Shown piece by piece: positions 8,901-16,588 of a stretch of 64,000 nt of DNA. The stretch lies in the NCBI RefSeq assembly GCF_002356295.1, contig NZ_AP018042.1:3442361-3506360 (forward strand), given 5' to 3'. Each line of letters starts with the position of its first letter. The first letter of the stretch is position 1. The position numbers were made by a program, and so were the translations under genes. Source of the DNA: Labilibaculum antarcticum (lineage in GTDB: Bacteria > Bacteroidota > Bacteroidia > Bacteroidales > Marinifilaceae). The notes under the pieces were generated by a model. It did no database searches. It had not been told where the DNA came from and saw only the letters and a list, made by a program, of their open reading frames with translations.

Positions 8901-10070
8901 ATGATTTTATTAGATAAGCCTTACGTTTCGAAGTTTCTTAAAGAAACAATTGTAAAATATAATTTCCCAGCTCTGGATACTGGTAATGTTACCGAAAATG
9001 GAGAGCTTTCATTGATTAGTTCAGAGCAAATTATTCAACATTTTCACGACAATACCAACAGTCGCATTTATACCAATTCTGAGAATTCCATCAACTGGAT
9101 TGTTAATCATTTAAGTTTTACCAAGTTGCCTGAGTACATTAATGTATTTAAAAATAAAGTTGAGTTTCGTAAATTGGTTCAAGGAATGTATCCAAATTTC
9201 TTTTTTAAGGAAGTGTTGCTACATGATTTAGATGATATTCAATTGGCTGATTTACCAATGCCATTTATAATTAAACCAGCGGTAGGTTTTTTAAGTTTGG
9301 GAGTTCATAAGGTGGTGAATGAGCATGATTGGGTAAGAGTTAAGCAATTAATACGAGAAGAGTTTACCGATGCTCAGGCTTTGTTTCCTATTGAAGTGGT
9401 AAACGCATCTTCTTTTTTAATTGAGGAAGTGATTGCTGGTGAAGAGTTCGCTTTCGATGCCTATTTTGATGAAAATGGACAACCAGTTGTATTAGGAATA
9501 ATGAAACACCTATTTTCTTCTGATAAGGATGTAAGTGATCGGGTTTATTATACTTCTAAAGAATTAGTTATGACTTACCTTCGGCAATTTACTCAATTTG
9601 TTGAGGAATTAGGAAAAAGAGCCGAATTGAAAAATTTTCCTGTTCACGTCGAGGTTCGTGTAGATGAAAATGGAAAATTGATTCCAATTGAAGTGAATCC
9701 AATGAGGTTTGGTGGCTGGTGTACTACGGCAGATTTAACTTACTTAGCTACAGGATTGAATCCATATCATTGTTTTTTAAGCAATATCCAGCCTGACTGG
9801 AATCAGATTTTGAAAACAATGGATGATGAGATTTATTCATTGATCATTCTAGATAATTCCACAAAAGTACCATCTAGTCAGATCACCCAATTTAATTACG
9901 AAAAATTATTAAGTCGTTTTTGTAATCCTTTGGAATTGAGAAAGATTGATTTTAAAATGTACTCCATTTTTGGAATGTTATTTACCAAAACACCAAAAGA
10001 TAAATTCACTGAGATTGAAGAGATTTTAGGCTCTGATTTGCGTGAATTCATCCATGTGGAAACTCATTAA
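8901..10070 (+). CDS. ATP-grasp domain protein of unknown substrate
   Basis: 389 aa. The central part has an ATP-grasp fold: a nucleotide-binding strand FIIKPAVGFLSLGVHK (about residues 128-143), a later EEVIAGEEFAFDAYFDENG segment, and the metal-binding end of the fold at PIEVNPMRFGGW (about residue 265). ATP-grasp enzymes join a carboxylate to an amine, thiol or similar group through an acyl phosphate. The relation is to carbamoyl-phosphate-synthetase L-chain-like ligases in general; no substrate domain is recognised. It stands alone, followed directly by a decayed acetyltransferase gene that may once have been co-transcribed. Confidence 0.85.
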   Translation: MILLDKPYVSKFLKETIVKYNFPALDTGNVTENGELSLISSEQIIQHFHDNTNSRIYTNSENSINWIVNHLSFTKLPEYINVFKNKVEFRKLVQGMYPNFFFKEVLLHDLDDIQLADLPMPFIIKPAVGFLSLGVHKVVNEHDWVRVKQLIREEFTDAQALFPIEVVNASSFLIEEVIAGEEFAFDAYFDENGQPVVLGIMKHLFSSDKDVSDRVYYTSKELVMTYLRQFTQFVEELGKRAELKNFPVHVEVRVDENGKLIPIEVNPMRFGGWCTTADLTYLATGLNPYHCFLSNIQPDWNQILKTMDDEIYSLIILDNSTKVPSSQITQFNYEKLLSRFCNPLELRKIDFKMYSIFGMLFTKTPKDKFTEIEEILGSDLREFIHVETH

Positions 10071-10087
10071 ATGATCCATTTATTGGT

Positions 10088-10616
10088 GTGAATACCGATT
10101 ACATAACTCGTGAAGCCCAATTTCAGGATGCCTTAAGAATTGCTATGCTAAAAATTCAAGTGTGGCTGGATATTTATGATACAGAAGGCCTAAGTAAAGA
10201 GGATGCTGTATATTTGGCTTCTGAAATAACAAAATAAAAAACAGAAGCCATAATTCGAGATGCTAATAATAAACTCTTTTTATTGAAGAAGGATTTAAAG
10301 TTGATTGCTTGTTATCAATTGGATTACGATACATCTTGTCCTGTAAATAGTATAGAAGAACCGGAATTGTCTGTTTTATATATCTCGAGATATTTTCAGG
10401 GAAAGGGTCTTGATTATAAGTTTCTAGCTCATGCCGAACAGGAGGTGACAAAAAATAATGCTTTAGATTTATGGCTTACCGCTTATTACCAAAACCAGAA
10501 TGTCGTTGATTTTTATTATCGTCAGAATTACAACCTGGTAGGCAAGTGCTTTTTTTGAAATGGGTGAAAATAAATACGAAAACTTGGTGTTTCATAAGGA
10601 ATTAAAGGTTTTGTAA
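10088..10616 (+). pseudogene. decayed GNAT acetyltransferase (nonsense + frameshift)
   Basis: One frame reads as a GNAT enzyme: an N-terminal helix (DALRIAMLKIQVWLDIY), then an in-frame TAA at 10235-10237, then strands ending in LSVLYISRYFQGKGL (acetyl-CoA pyrophosphate loop) and VDFYYRQNYNLVG. After a run of seven T at 10550-10556 the frame breaks. Removing one T restores EMGENKYENLVFH and a stop at 10614-10616. A start codon in frame is also unclear. The gene is 17 nt after the ATP-grasp gene. Two independent lesions make a sequencing error unlikely as the full explanation. Confidence 0.75.
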
Positions 10617-10686
10617 GTAGATGCGAAATTAATCTGGATTCGTATTGTTTATGCATTCATCCTTAAGAATTGCATATATTATCACC

Positions 10687-11110
10687 TCATTCTCCATCAA
10701 TTACTATACTTTTTATAAAATGAGCTTCTTTTCGAAAGCCAAATCGCTCGAGCATGGTAATTGATTTTAAGGTTTGCAGGATCTCCTGAAGCAATGATGC
10801 GGTGTTTATTTAAATCAGTAAAAATAAATTGCATAATTTCAGATAAGGCTTCACATACAAAACCTTTTTCATGCTGTGATTTAGCTAGTGTGCCGGCAAA
10901 TTCAATTCATTTTTTGTCTTCATCCAAAAAATGAATTTCAATATCCCCAATCACCTTTTTATTTTCCTTGTTTACAATTACTAGTTGATACCAGAAGTCA
11001 ATCTGATCAATAGTTTTGGAAACTTTATGGTTGATGAAATTATAAATATCATCCAAATTTTCAGGAATCCAGCCCTTGATATTGATTGGTCTTAGTATTT
11101 GAACGTTAAT
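10687..11110 (-). pseudogene. decayed RimJ/RimL-type GNAT acetyltransferase
   Basis: Read on the minus strand, the frame gives an acetyltransferase remnant: ILRPINIKGW, then VIGDIEIHFLDEDKK, an in-frame TGA at 10907-10909, then GTLAKSQHEKGFVCEALSE and TDLNKHRIIASGDPAN, the typical acetyl-CoA-binding part of the RimL group. Near 10758 the frame shifts and continues as MLERFGFRKEAHF, ending at 10687. No start codon is seen in frame after the upstream stop. It is convergent with the other decayed acetyltransferase. Confidence 0.7.
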
Positions 11111-11462
11111 TAAATACTTTTTGCGTAGTCTTTACTAATTGTTTGTAGGTGTAATCTATTTGACTGTAGGTGCATTTAACGATCTACTATTGTTAGAGTT
11201 AAGTAAGATGATTTGCAAAAATGAATTTTATATATATAAATTGAAAAAATATTGCCAATTCTAGAAGTATTTTAAATCATTATAATGATAGCTTAAATTT
11301 GTCATATTCAGGAGCCTATTATATCCTGAGAATAAAAAATTAGCGGTTTGTTGAGAATATTTCCGTATATTGCAACACCTTTACGAGTTGACTTGATGTA
11401 AGTGTATTACTTATGTGTCGATTTATAATGGTTTATAATAAAATTCGAATCTTAAAATAGCT
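11111..11462. other. intergenic region, 350 nt, AT-rich
   Basis: No gene or RNA recognised. It contains the leader of the cold-shock-domain gene that starts at 11463; the nearest promoter-like string is TATATTGC near 11370, which only partly matches TAnnTTTG. Confidence 0.5.
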
Positions 11463-11918
11463 ATGGCAAGACCAAAAGAAACTTACAACAAAAAAGAGAA
11501 AGAGAAACTAAAACTCCAAAAAAGAAAAGAAAAAGAAGCACGTAAGGTAGAACGTAAATCCAGTCCGGGTCGATCTTTCGAAGAGATGCTCGCATATACA
11601 GATGAGTTTGGAAATTTAAGTGATACTCCACCTGATCCAACTAAAAAGAAGAAAGAGATTAAAGAAGAAGATATTGTTCTTGGTGCAAGAAATACTGATG
11701 ATGGAAGCTTTGAGCAGCCGATAAGAGAAGGAATCGTTTCTTTTTTCAACACTAGTAAGGGATATGGATTCATTAAGGATTTAGAAACCAAGGAAAGTAT
11801 TTTTGTGCACATCAATGGTCTCGTGGATTCAGTAAATGAAAATGATAAAGTAAACTTTGAAACAGAGCGCGGTCCTAAAGGGATGAATGCGGTAAATGTT
11901 ACTTTAGTGAAAAAGTAA
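11463..11918 (+). CDS. cold-shock domain protein with lysine-rich N-terminal extension
   Basis: 151 aa. Residues about 1-45 are very basic and low complexity (many KEK/RKE runs), residues 45-85 acidic and mixed, and residues about 88-150 are a CspA-type cold-shock domain with RNP1 (KGYGFI) and RNP2 (SIFVHI). The domain binds single-stranded RNA or DNA; the extension resembles those of Bacteroidota ribosome- or helicase-associated cold-shock proteins and may add RNA affinity. It ends at a shared terminator facing the next cold-shock gene, which is convergent. Confidence 0.92.
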   Translation: MARPKETYNKKEKEKLKLQKRKEKEARKVERKSSPGRSFEEMLAYTDEFGNLSDTPPDPTKKKKEIKEEDIVLGARNTDDGSFEQPIREGIVSFFNTSKGYGFIKDLETKESIFVHINGLVDSVNENDKVNFETERGPKGMNAVNVTLVKK

Positions 11919-11954
11919 GTAGCTGTTTTTTAGTTATTACAATATTCTAAGAAA

Positions 11955-11985
11955 TAAAAAACCACCCTTTTGGGGTGGTTTTTTA
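11955..11985. terminator. bidirectional intrinsic terminator
   Basis: AAAAAACCACCC, loop TTTT, GGGTGGTTTTTT. The stem has T-runs in both directions, between the convergent cold-shock genes at 11463 (+) and 12008 (-). Confidence 0.88.
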
Positions 11986-12007
11986 TTTTGTATGAAAGTA
12001 ATATGAA

Positions 12008-12199
12008 CTAGTCAATTACTCTTACATTTACTGCATTCATACCTTTTTTTCCTTTTTCCATATCGTACTCAACTTTATCGTTTTCACGAATTTCGTCAAT
12101 AAGACCTGATGAGTGTACGAAGATGTCTTCACTTGAATCGTCTGGCTTAATGAATCCAAAACCTTTAGATTCGTTAAAGAATTTTACTGTTCCTTCCAT
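12008..12199 (-). CDS. cold-shock protein, CspA family (copy 1)
   Basis: 63 aa, only a cold-shock domain: MEGTVKFFNESKGFGFI contains RNP1 and DIFVHSSG contains RNP2. It is a small five-stranded OB-fold RNA chaperone acting in the cytoplasm. It is nearly identical to the copy at 12645-12836 (a handful of substitutions such as S/T in RNP2 and D-MEK versus D-SER), so the pair is a recent tandem duplication. A leader of about 140 nt between its promoter and start contains a sequence block shared with copy 2, suggesting post-transcriptional cold regulation. Confidence 0.96.
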   Translation of the reverse strand: MEGTVKFFNESKGFGFIKPDDSSEDIFVHSSGLIDEIRENDKVEYDMEKGKKGMNAVNVRVID

Positions 12200-12261
12200 T
12201 GTAATGTTTTTTTTTAATAATAAAATGTTTGTTTATAAAGTCTTTATTCTTTTTTAATTGT

Positions 12262-12325
12262 CAGTAACAGTTCTATTATTTTATTCCAAATGGAATGAAT
12301 AGTAATGAATGATATTGAAATTATT
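12262..12325 (-). promoter_or_regulatory. conserved 5' leader element of cold-shock copy 1
   Basis: A 28-nt block at 12298-12325 is identical to 12932-12959 before copy 2. Next to it, on the start-codon side, lies a small hairpin (ATTCC-AAAT-GGAAT, 12283-12296), then the shared short strings CTATTATTTT and CAGTAACA. The element sits about 65-125 nt before the start codon, in the presumed mRNA leader. Confidence 0.6.
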
Positions 12326-12349
12326 ATTTAATAAGACTCTATGACAAAA

Positions 12350-12381
12350 CAAATATAAAGAAAACAATTTTTCAAACCAAA
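12350..12381 (-). promoter_or_regulatory. Bacteroidota promoter of cold-shock copy 1
   Basis: On the minus strand TTTG (12378-12381) is followed after 20 nt by TATATTTG (12350-12357), a full match to the Bacteroidota primary-sigma consensus. It implies an mRNA leader of about 145 nt. Confidence 0.65.
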
Positions 12382-12389
12382 AATAATTT

Positions 12390-12589
12390 GTAATGTTTCG
12401 TTTGTAGTTGTTGTGTAAGATCTTAATTTGGTGTGCTTTTATTATAGCCTAATTCTAAATATTCTGTTAGGAGGATTACTTGGATACAGAAATAAAATAA
12501 AATGGCGAAATATTATTATAAGGAGGCCATAATAATTGGGGCAGAAGCACTACGTGGTATCACTATATTTTAGTTTACTGATTTATGGG
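12390..12589. other. intergenic spacer between the two cold-shock units
   Basis: AT-rich; no gene, RNA or clear repeat seen apart from the promoter on one side and the terminator on the other. Confidence 0.4.
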
Positions 12590-12621
12590 TAAAAAAAAAC
12601 CATCCTGTTGGATGGTTTTTT
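12590..12621 (-). terminator. intrinsic terminator of cold-shock copy 2
   Basis: Stem AAAAAACCATCC / GGATGGTTTTTT with loop TGTT; nine A at 12591-12599 give the U-tract on the minus strand. Confidence 0.88.
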
Positions 12622-12644
12622 ATTTTTTATAAAAGTAATACGAA

Positions 12645-12836
12645 TTAGTCGAGAACTCTTACGTTAACGGCATTCATACCTTTTTTTCCACGTTCTGAAT
12701 CGTACTCAACTTTGTCATTTTCACGAATTTCGTCAATAAGACCTGTTGAATGTACAAAGATGTCTTCGCTTGAATCGTCTGGCTTAATGAATCCAAAACC
12801 TTTAGATTCGTTAAAGAATTTTACTGTTCCTTCCAT
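12645..12836 (-). CDS. cold-shock protein, CspA family (copy 2)
   Basis: 63 aa, single cold-shock domain with the same RNP1 (KGFGFI) and RNP2 (DIFVHSTG) as copy 1, from which it differs at only a few positions. Role: RNA chaperone that melts mRNA structure, usually induced at low temperature or in stationary phase. It has its own promoter-like box, leader and terminator, so the two copies are separate transcription units rather than an operon. Confidence 0.96.
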   Translation of the reverse strand: MEGTVKFFNESKGFGFIKPDDSSEDIFVHSTGLIDEIRENDKVEYDSERGKKGMNAVNVRVLD

Positions 12837-12894
12837 TGTAATGTTTTTTAAAAAATAATAAATTAACGTTTAAAGACTCTAATTTAGTAATTAA

Positions 12895-12959
12895 CAGTAA
12901 CAAACCTATTATTTTTTTTCTAAAAGAAACAAATAGTAATGAATGATATTGAAATTATT
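12895..12959 (-). promoter_or_regulatory. conserved 5' leader element of cold-shock copy 2
   Basis: Same order as in copy 1: the identical 28-nt block (12932-12959), an adjacent hairpin of different sequence (TTTCT-AAA-AGAAA, 12917-12929), CTATTATTTT and CAGTAACA. The hairpin is kept although its bases changed. Confidence 0.6.
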
Positions 12960-12996
12960 GGTGGAGAAAAATCTCCCTTAGTACTTTTAAACACTG

Positions 12997-13004
12997 CAAA
13001 GATA
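12997..13004 (-). promoter_or_regulatory. TAnnTTTG -7 box of cold-shock copy 2
   Basis: Minus strand TATCTTTG, about 160 nt before the start codon, matching the position of the copy-1 promoter; no good TTTG upstream at 19-20 nt. Confidence 0.45.
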
Positions 13005-13190
13005 TATGAAAGTTTCACTCTATCCTAACTTCAAGCAGAATAGTTTTAATTTGTAGTGTATTATTAACGAAAATATCTTTTAAGGAATTATATTTCGACG
13101 TAATATTACTGGTAATGAGTGGCTTGAATGTATTTTTTAAAAAGGGCATTTGTGAAATTAATTGTATTTAGATACGAGAAAAAGGCATTA

Positions 13191-13946
13191 TTATTTATCT
13201 AGCTCCCCAAATACTCTTTTTAAAATATCATTAACTCTCTTTAAAGGGTCTTTTCTAATGAGCTTTTCTTCTTCTGCTACTTTTAGAAATAAAGCACTAA
13301 GAGCTTTATTTGTTACATATTGATCTAATTGGGTGTTAACTGTCTCTAAATTCGCTAGTTTCCCAGCAAAGCTTCCGGCCACCGTATTGTAGTTTTGGGT
13401 TAGAATATGCCACGATTCATTTGTTGATAAATTGGCAACCAATTTTTTATCTAAAGAAGCCTTTACTTTTGGCATAAATAGATCCTGTAATTTGTTGTAA
13501 GTTTTGTTTTGAAGATAAACAGTTGCTGCATTGTCTTCTCCTTTAAGTATGCCGAAAGCATCTGCAATTGTCATTTCAGTAATGGCTGATACAAATATAG
13601 GCGCAGCTTGGCTAACTGCATCTTCAGCGGCACGGTTCAGTCTAAGAACTACTTTTTCTACTAATTCGTTACCTCCTGGGATTAATTTAATGTTTTTGGA
13701 AATAGTTTGTGCTTCTGGGGGAAGAAGTATTTTAACCAATTCATCTTTGTAGAAACCATTTTGTTTGGATAAAATATTTGAAGCATTTTGGCTTCCTATT
13801 TTTAAAGCTTCTTTTAATCCATGGCTTACATCGCTATTTGTTAACGGTTGTGGTTGTGTTAGCGCATATTGATCGATGAATGGCTGCAGTTCTGCACAAG
13901 ATGCAAATAGTATACTAATTAATATAATTGAGATTTTCCTATTCAT
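13191..13946 (-). CDS. DUF4197 lipoprotein
   Basis: 251 aa with a lipoprotein signal peptide; the lipid-anchored cysteine is in LFASCAEL (about Cys17). The rest is an alpha-helical DUF4197 domain (SHGLKEALKIGSQNA near the start, FGILKGEDNAAT in the middle, and a conserved YNKLQDLFMPKVKASL segment). The family is found in the periplasm of many Gram-negative bacteria; its function is unknown. The gene follows another exported-protein gene at 14081 on the same strand, but a terminator-like repeat separates the two. Confidence 0.9.
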   Translation of the reverse strand: MNRKISIILISILFASCAELQPFIDQYALTQPQPLTNSDVSHGLKEALKIGSQNASNILSKQNGFYKDELVKILLPPEAQTISKNIKLIPGGNELVEKVVLRLNRAAEDAVSQAAPIFVSAITEMTIADAFGILKGEDNAATVYLQNKTYNKLQDLFMPKVKASLDKKLVANLSTNESWHILTQNYNTVAGSFAGKLANLETVNTQLDQYVTNKALSALFLKVAEEEKLIRKDPLKRVNDILKRVFGELDK

Positions 13947-14019
13947 AAAATTGATTTATTGATGCGTTTGTTTGCTTTTTAAAGGCAACAAGGTATCAAA
14001 AAATGAGAGGAAATTCAAT

Positions 14020-14062
14020 AAAAAAATCCTGCAGGATTTCCTGCAGGATTTCCTGCAGGATT
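14020..14062 (-). terminator. terminator built from three tandem palindromic 12-mers
   Basis: Three perfect copies of TCCTGCAGGATT occupy 14027-14062. Each contains the 10-bp palindrome TCCTGCAGGA, and any two copies can pair. Seven A at 14020-14026 give a U-tract on the minus strand, so it can end transcription of the gene at 14081. Confidence 0.65.
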
Positions 14063-14080
14063 TGAAATAGCTGTATCGTA

Positions 14081-14968
14081 TTATTTGGTTAGTGCTTCCA
14101 TGAAATCTTCTACATTGCCGGGTGTACTCATTATTTTCATGAATGTTCCCATGGTTAATTCTGGCCAGTATAGTGCAAAACGATATTTGCCATGAAGCAT
14201 AGTTGCTTCTTTACCTTGTAGAATAATTTCATAAGGCATGGCAGCAATATGGTCTTCTCCAATTATGGGTAGAAAATATTTTTCTCCATCTTCAGAATCT
14301 AATAATCCTACACCAAATACGGCTACGTTTTTATCTTCAAATACTTGTTCATAAATTAAATTGGCATTTCCTTTTTTCGCCATTAAACTTTTACGGATAA
14401 TCGCTAGTCCTGCTTCGAATGATTCGAATTCATTTAAATCGACAGGATCACTAAAGTATGGCATCATCATTTTGTAGTGATACTTTTTTAGTGAGCTTTC
14501 TTTAACTTCCCCGCCAAATGGAGTGAATTCATTACCAATTGCTGATAATGATTTTTTTACATCAGAAGTGATGTTTGAAAGTAAGGCTTTGTCCGTTTCG
14601 TAATTGCTTAAATAGGCGCAAAACACATAGTCAGGGTTAATCATACTAACTGTAATGTTTTCTCCTTTTTTTATCAGTCCGATTTTAAGAACACTGGCAA
14701 GAGCGCCTCTATCTTCAGACTTTAGGCACAACTTATTTAAGTCGTTTCGGGTAAAACAAACAACGTAAAGGTTTTGATCGGAAGCAGGTTGATATTCGCC
14801 TAAAATTTTAAATTCATTTGTTTCAAGATTTTGTTTTATGCTTGAAACCAGTGAACTGATATTTGATTGTGATGTTCCAATTTTAAAGAAGGGTGACATT
14901 TGTTCTTGCTGTGCATAGCTAGTGTGAATCCAAGCAAAGCAAACCAGAATTAGGATTATTTTCTTCAT
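14081..14968 (-). CDS. exported protein of unknown function
   Basis: 295 aa with a signal peptide (MKKIILILVCFAWIHTSYAQ). I do not recognise the family with confidence. The first half (LETNEFKILGEYQPAS, later SVLKIGLIKKGENITVSMINPDYVFCAYL) is faintly like the DUF302 fold, which binds small hydrophobic ligands or lipids, but this is speculative. The second half is hydrophilic with alternating strands and ends in a helix. No transmembrane segment follows the signal peptide. The downstream neighbour is the DUF4197 lipoprotein; both are envelope proteins but in separate transcription units. Confidence 0.8.
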   Translation of the reverse strand: MKKIILILVCFAWIHTSYAQQEQMSPFFKIGTSQSNISSLVSSIKQNLETNEFKILGEYQPASDQNLYVVCFTRNDLNKLCLKSEDRGALASVLKIGLIKKGENITVSMINPDYVFCAYLSNYETDKALLSNITSDVKKSLSAIGNEFTPFGGEVKESSLKKYHYKMMMPYFSDPVDLNEFESFEAGLAIIRKSLMAKKGNANLIYEQVFEDKNVAVFGVGLLDSEDGEKYFLPIIGEDHIAAMPYEIILQGKEATMLHGKYRFALYWPELTMGTFMKIMSTPGNVEDFMEALTK

Positions 14969-15155
14969 AGTAATATTAGTTTGTAGTTATTAAGATGTTT
15001 ACAGCTACTAATATATAAATATGAAAATAGGTAGACTATGTTATAGGATTTATTTTCTGTTTGAATTTGGTGGACTAAAGGCATTTACGGTCCGAAACGC
15101 CAATCAATACAGCGCTTTCAATTCTATTTTAAATGATTGTAAATTGAGGCAGAAT

Positions 15156-15163
15156 TAATTTTG
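15156..15163 (+). promoter_or_regulatory. TAnnTTTG -7 box before the hemolysin III-like gene
   Basis: TAATTTTG, 53 nt before the start at 15217; the -33 box is not clear. Confidence 0.35.
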
Positions 15164-15216
15164 CTACATCGAATCTTTTCCTGAAATTTGATTTTCCTTC
15201 TCAGGCACACTGGAAA

Positions 15217-15921
15217 ATGGAATTTAAATGGGAAAATATGAAATGGATATTGTTGCTTGTAAGTTGGGTTGGAGCAGAAAAGGAAAGATTTTTATCCGAT
15301 AAGGAGGCAATTCACGAGTTGGCGAATTGGATTTCTCATGGACTCGGTTTGGTATTCGGTATTCCGGCAGGTTTGTGGTTGTTGAGTATTGCTTATAAAA
15401 CGCAAAACCTTTCGGGATTCATAGCATGCCTGCTATTTGTTATCGCATTTAATCTGCTTTATGCTTCATCATCTGTTTACCACTATATGGTTGGAAGTCC
15501 AAATCGTAAATTGTTTCGAAAATTCGATCATATCAGTATTTTCTTTATGATTGCAGGAACCTATACGCCCTTTCTTGTAATTTATCTGAATAATGAGGTT
15601 GGCAGACTTTATTTAATGATTCTGTGGGGATTGGTTGTTGTTGGAATATTTTATAAAATATTTTTGTTGGGAAAGTATCGTTGGATCTCTTTGATGTTGT
15701 ACATCTTTATGGGCTGGATTCTGTTTTTTAATTTCTCCGCGTTTAGTTCATCTCTGCCTGCTTTGTGTTTACAGTGGATAATTGTAGGCGGAATTTTTTA
15801 TATGTTGGGTGTGGTTTTTTATGTGTGGAGAAAATTACCATTCAATCATTTTATATGGCACTTATTCGTTTTTGGAGGTAGTTTTTCTCACTTTATTGCA
15901 GTGTATTACTGTATTATATAA
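15217..15921 (+). CDS. hemolysin III / PAQR-family membrane protein (TrhA-like)
   Basis: 234 aa, seven predicted membrane helices. The PAQR zinc-site pattern is present: EAIHELANWISHGLG near residue 30, SSSVYHYM, FRKFDHISIFFMIAGTYTPF, and near the C-terminus HFIWHLFVFGGSFSHF, which supply the conserved Ser/His/Asp and two His residues. Bacterial members (E. coli TrhA, B. cereus HlyIII) are inner-membrane proteins linked to membrane lipid or energy homeostasis; the haemolysin name is historical. An ATG at 15238 is an alternative start, because residues 1-7 precede the typical region. A 94-bp inverted-repeat element follows directly after the stop codon. Confidence 0.92.
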   Translation: MEFKWENMKWILLLVSWVGAEKERFLSDKEAIHELANWISHGLGLVFGIPAGLWLLSIAYKTQNLSGFIACLLFVIAFNLLYASSSVYHYMVGSPNRKLFRKFDHISIFFMIAGTYTPFLVIYLNNEVGRLYLMILWGLVVVGIFYKIFLLGKYRWISLMLYIFMGWILFFNFSAFSSSLPALCLQWIIVGGIFYMLGVVFYVWRKLPFNHFIWHLFVFGGSFSHFIAVYYCII

Positions 15922-15923
15922 CA

Positions 15924-16017
15924 GAGGCTGACTCAAAATAGGGAGAGCATAAATATTTGATATACCAATTTCTCTAAAGAGGATCATTAAAAATTGGTTT
16001 ATATATGAGACAGCCTC
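15924..16017. repeat. 94-bp inverted-repeat element (MITE-like or terminator)
   Basis: The ends are GAGGCTGACTC (15924-15934) and GAGACAGCCTC (16007-16017), an inverted repeat matching at 10 of 11 positions. An inner pair (TACCAATTT / AAATTGGTTTA) adds further self-complementarity. GAGGCTGTCTCA-type ends resemble terminal repeats of Bacteroidota insertion sequences. No transposase is inside. It could also work as a terminator for the preceding gene. Confidence 0.5.
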
Positions 16018-16038
16018 AGGAAAATCTTAATTAAGTTA

Positions 16039-16365
16039 CTAGCAAACTCTGCAGTTTTTAACATACCAGGAAACAGAGTGTTCATTGTTGTCAACCAATT
16101 CTCGAATGATTTTTCTGTCATCCCAAACGGCACAACAAGAGGTCGATTGGTTTAAAGCTTTAGTCAACTTAGACCAACGATCCATAATATCCATAGTTAG
16201 TAAGCTTTCGTACTCCTTAAATACCTCGATAGCACAAGAGCCACAAAAATGTAATTGATCTTCAAGAGGTTTAATATTTTCATTTTTTGTGAAAATGTGT
16301 TCGCCTACCTTAAAAAATTCATTCTCTTTTAATTGAAGAGTTAACTTTAAATCAATTGTAGTCAT
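16039..16365 (-). CDS. small cysteine-rich protein of unknown function
   Basis: 108 aa, no signal peptide or membrane segment. Six cysteines lie in three pairs (HFCGSC, TSCC and NCRVC at the very C-terminus), spaced as in a metal-binding or redox-active protein. I do not recognise the family. It is a single-gene unit between the inverted-repeat element and the tryptophanase terminator; the preceding sequence (16366-16535) shows no clear promoter box. The coding assignment rests on length, ATG start and the patterned cysteines. Confidence 0.65.
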   Translation of the reverse strand: MTTIDLKLTLQLKENEFFKVGEHIFTKNENIKPLEDQLHFCGSCAIEVFKEYESLLTMDIMDRWSKLTKALNQSTSCCAVWDDRKIIRELVDNNEHSVSWYVKNCRVC

Positions 16366-16536
16366 AGGTTTGCGGATTAGGATTAGTATTTGCTTCTTTT
16401 TTTCTTTATTTGCTTTGCGTGGGTGTTTGTTTTAATCGCTGATAATCTGATTATTCTAACTTTTAATTAAAAATACGTAATTTTAAAGTCACGAAAAAAT
16501 AAAAGATCATTAAGGATAGAATTCTTTATTTAGGCC

Positions 16537-16562
16537 AAAAAAAACTCCCCGAAGGGAGTTTT
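16537..16562 (-). terminator. intrinsic terminator of tnaA
   Basis: Minus strand AAAACTCCC, UUCG-type tetraloop, GGGAGTTTT followed by further T; begins 27 nt after the tryptophanase stop codon. Confidence 0.92.
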
Positions 16563-16588
16563 ACAATATGCTGTTTCTTGATTTTAAA

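Noticed and set aside
10071-10090. ATG at 10071 as the start of the acetyltransferase
   Set aside because: It is in a different frame and meets a stop after a few codons.
14020-14062. CRISPR array
   Set aside because: Contiguous 12-nt units with no spacers; better explained as a repeat within a terminator.
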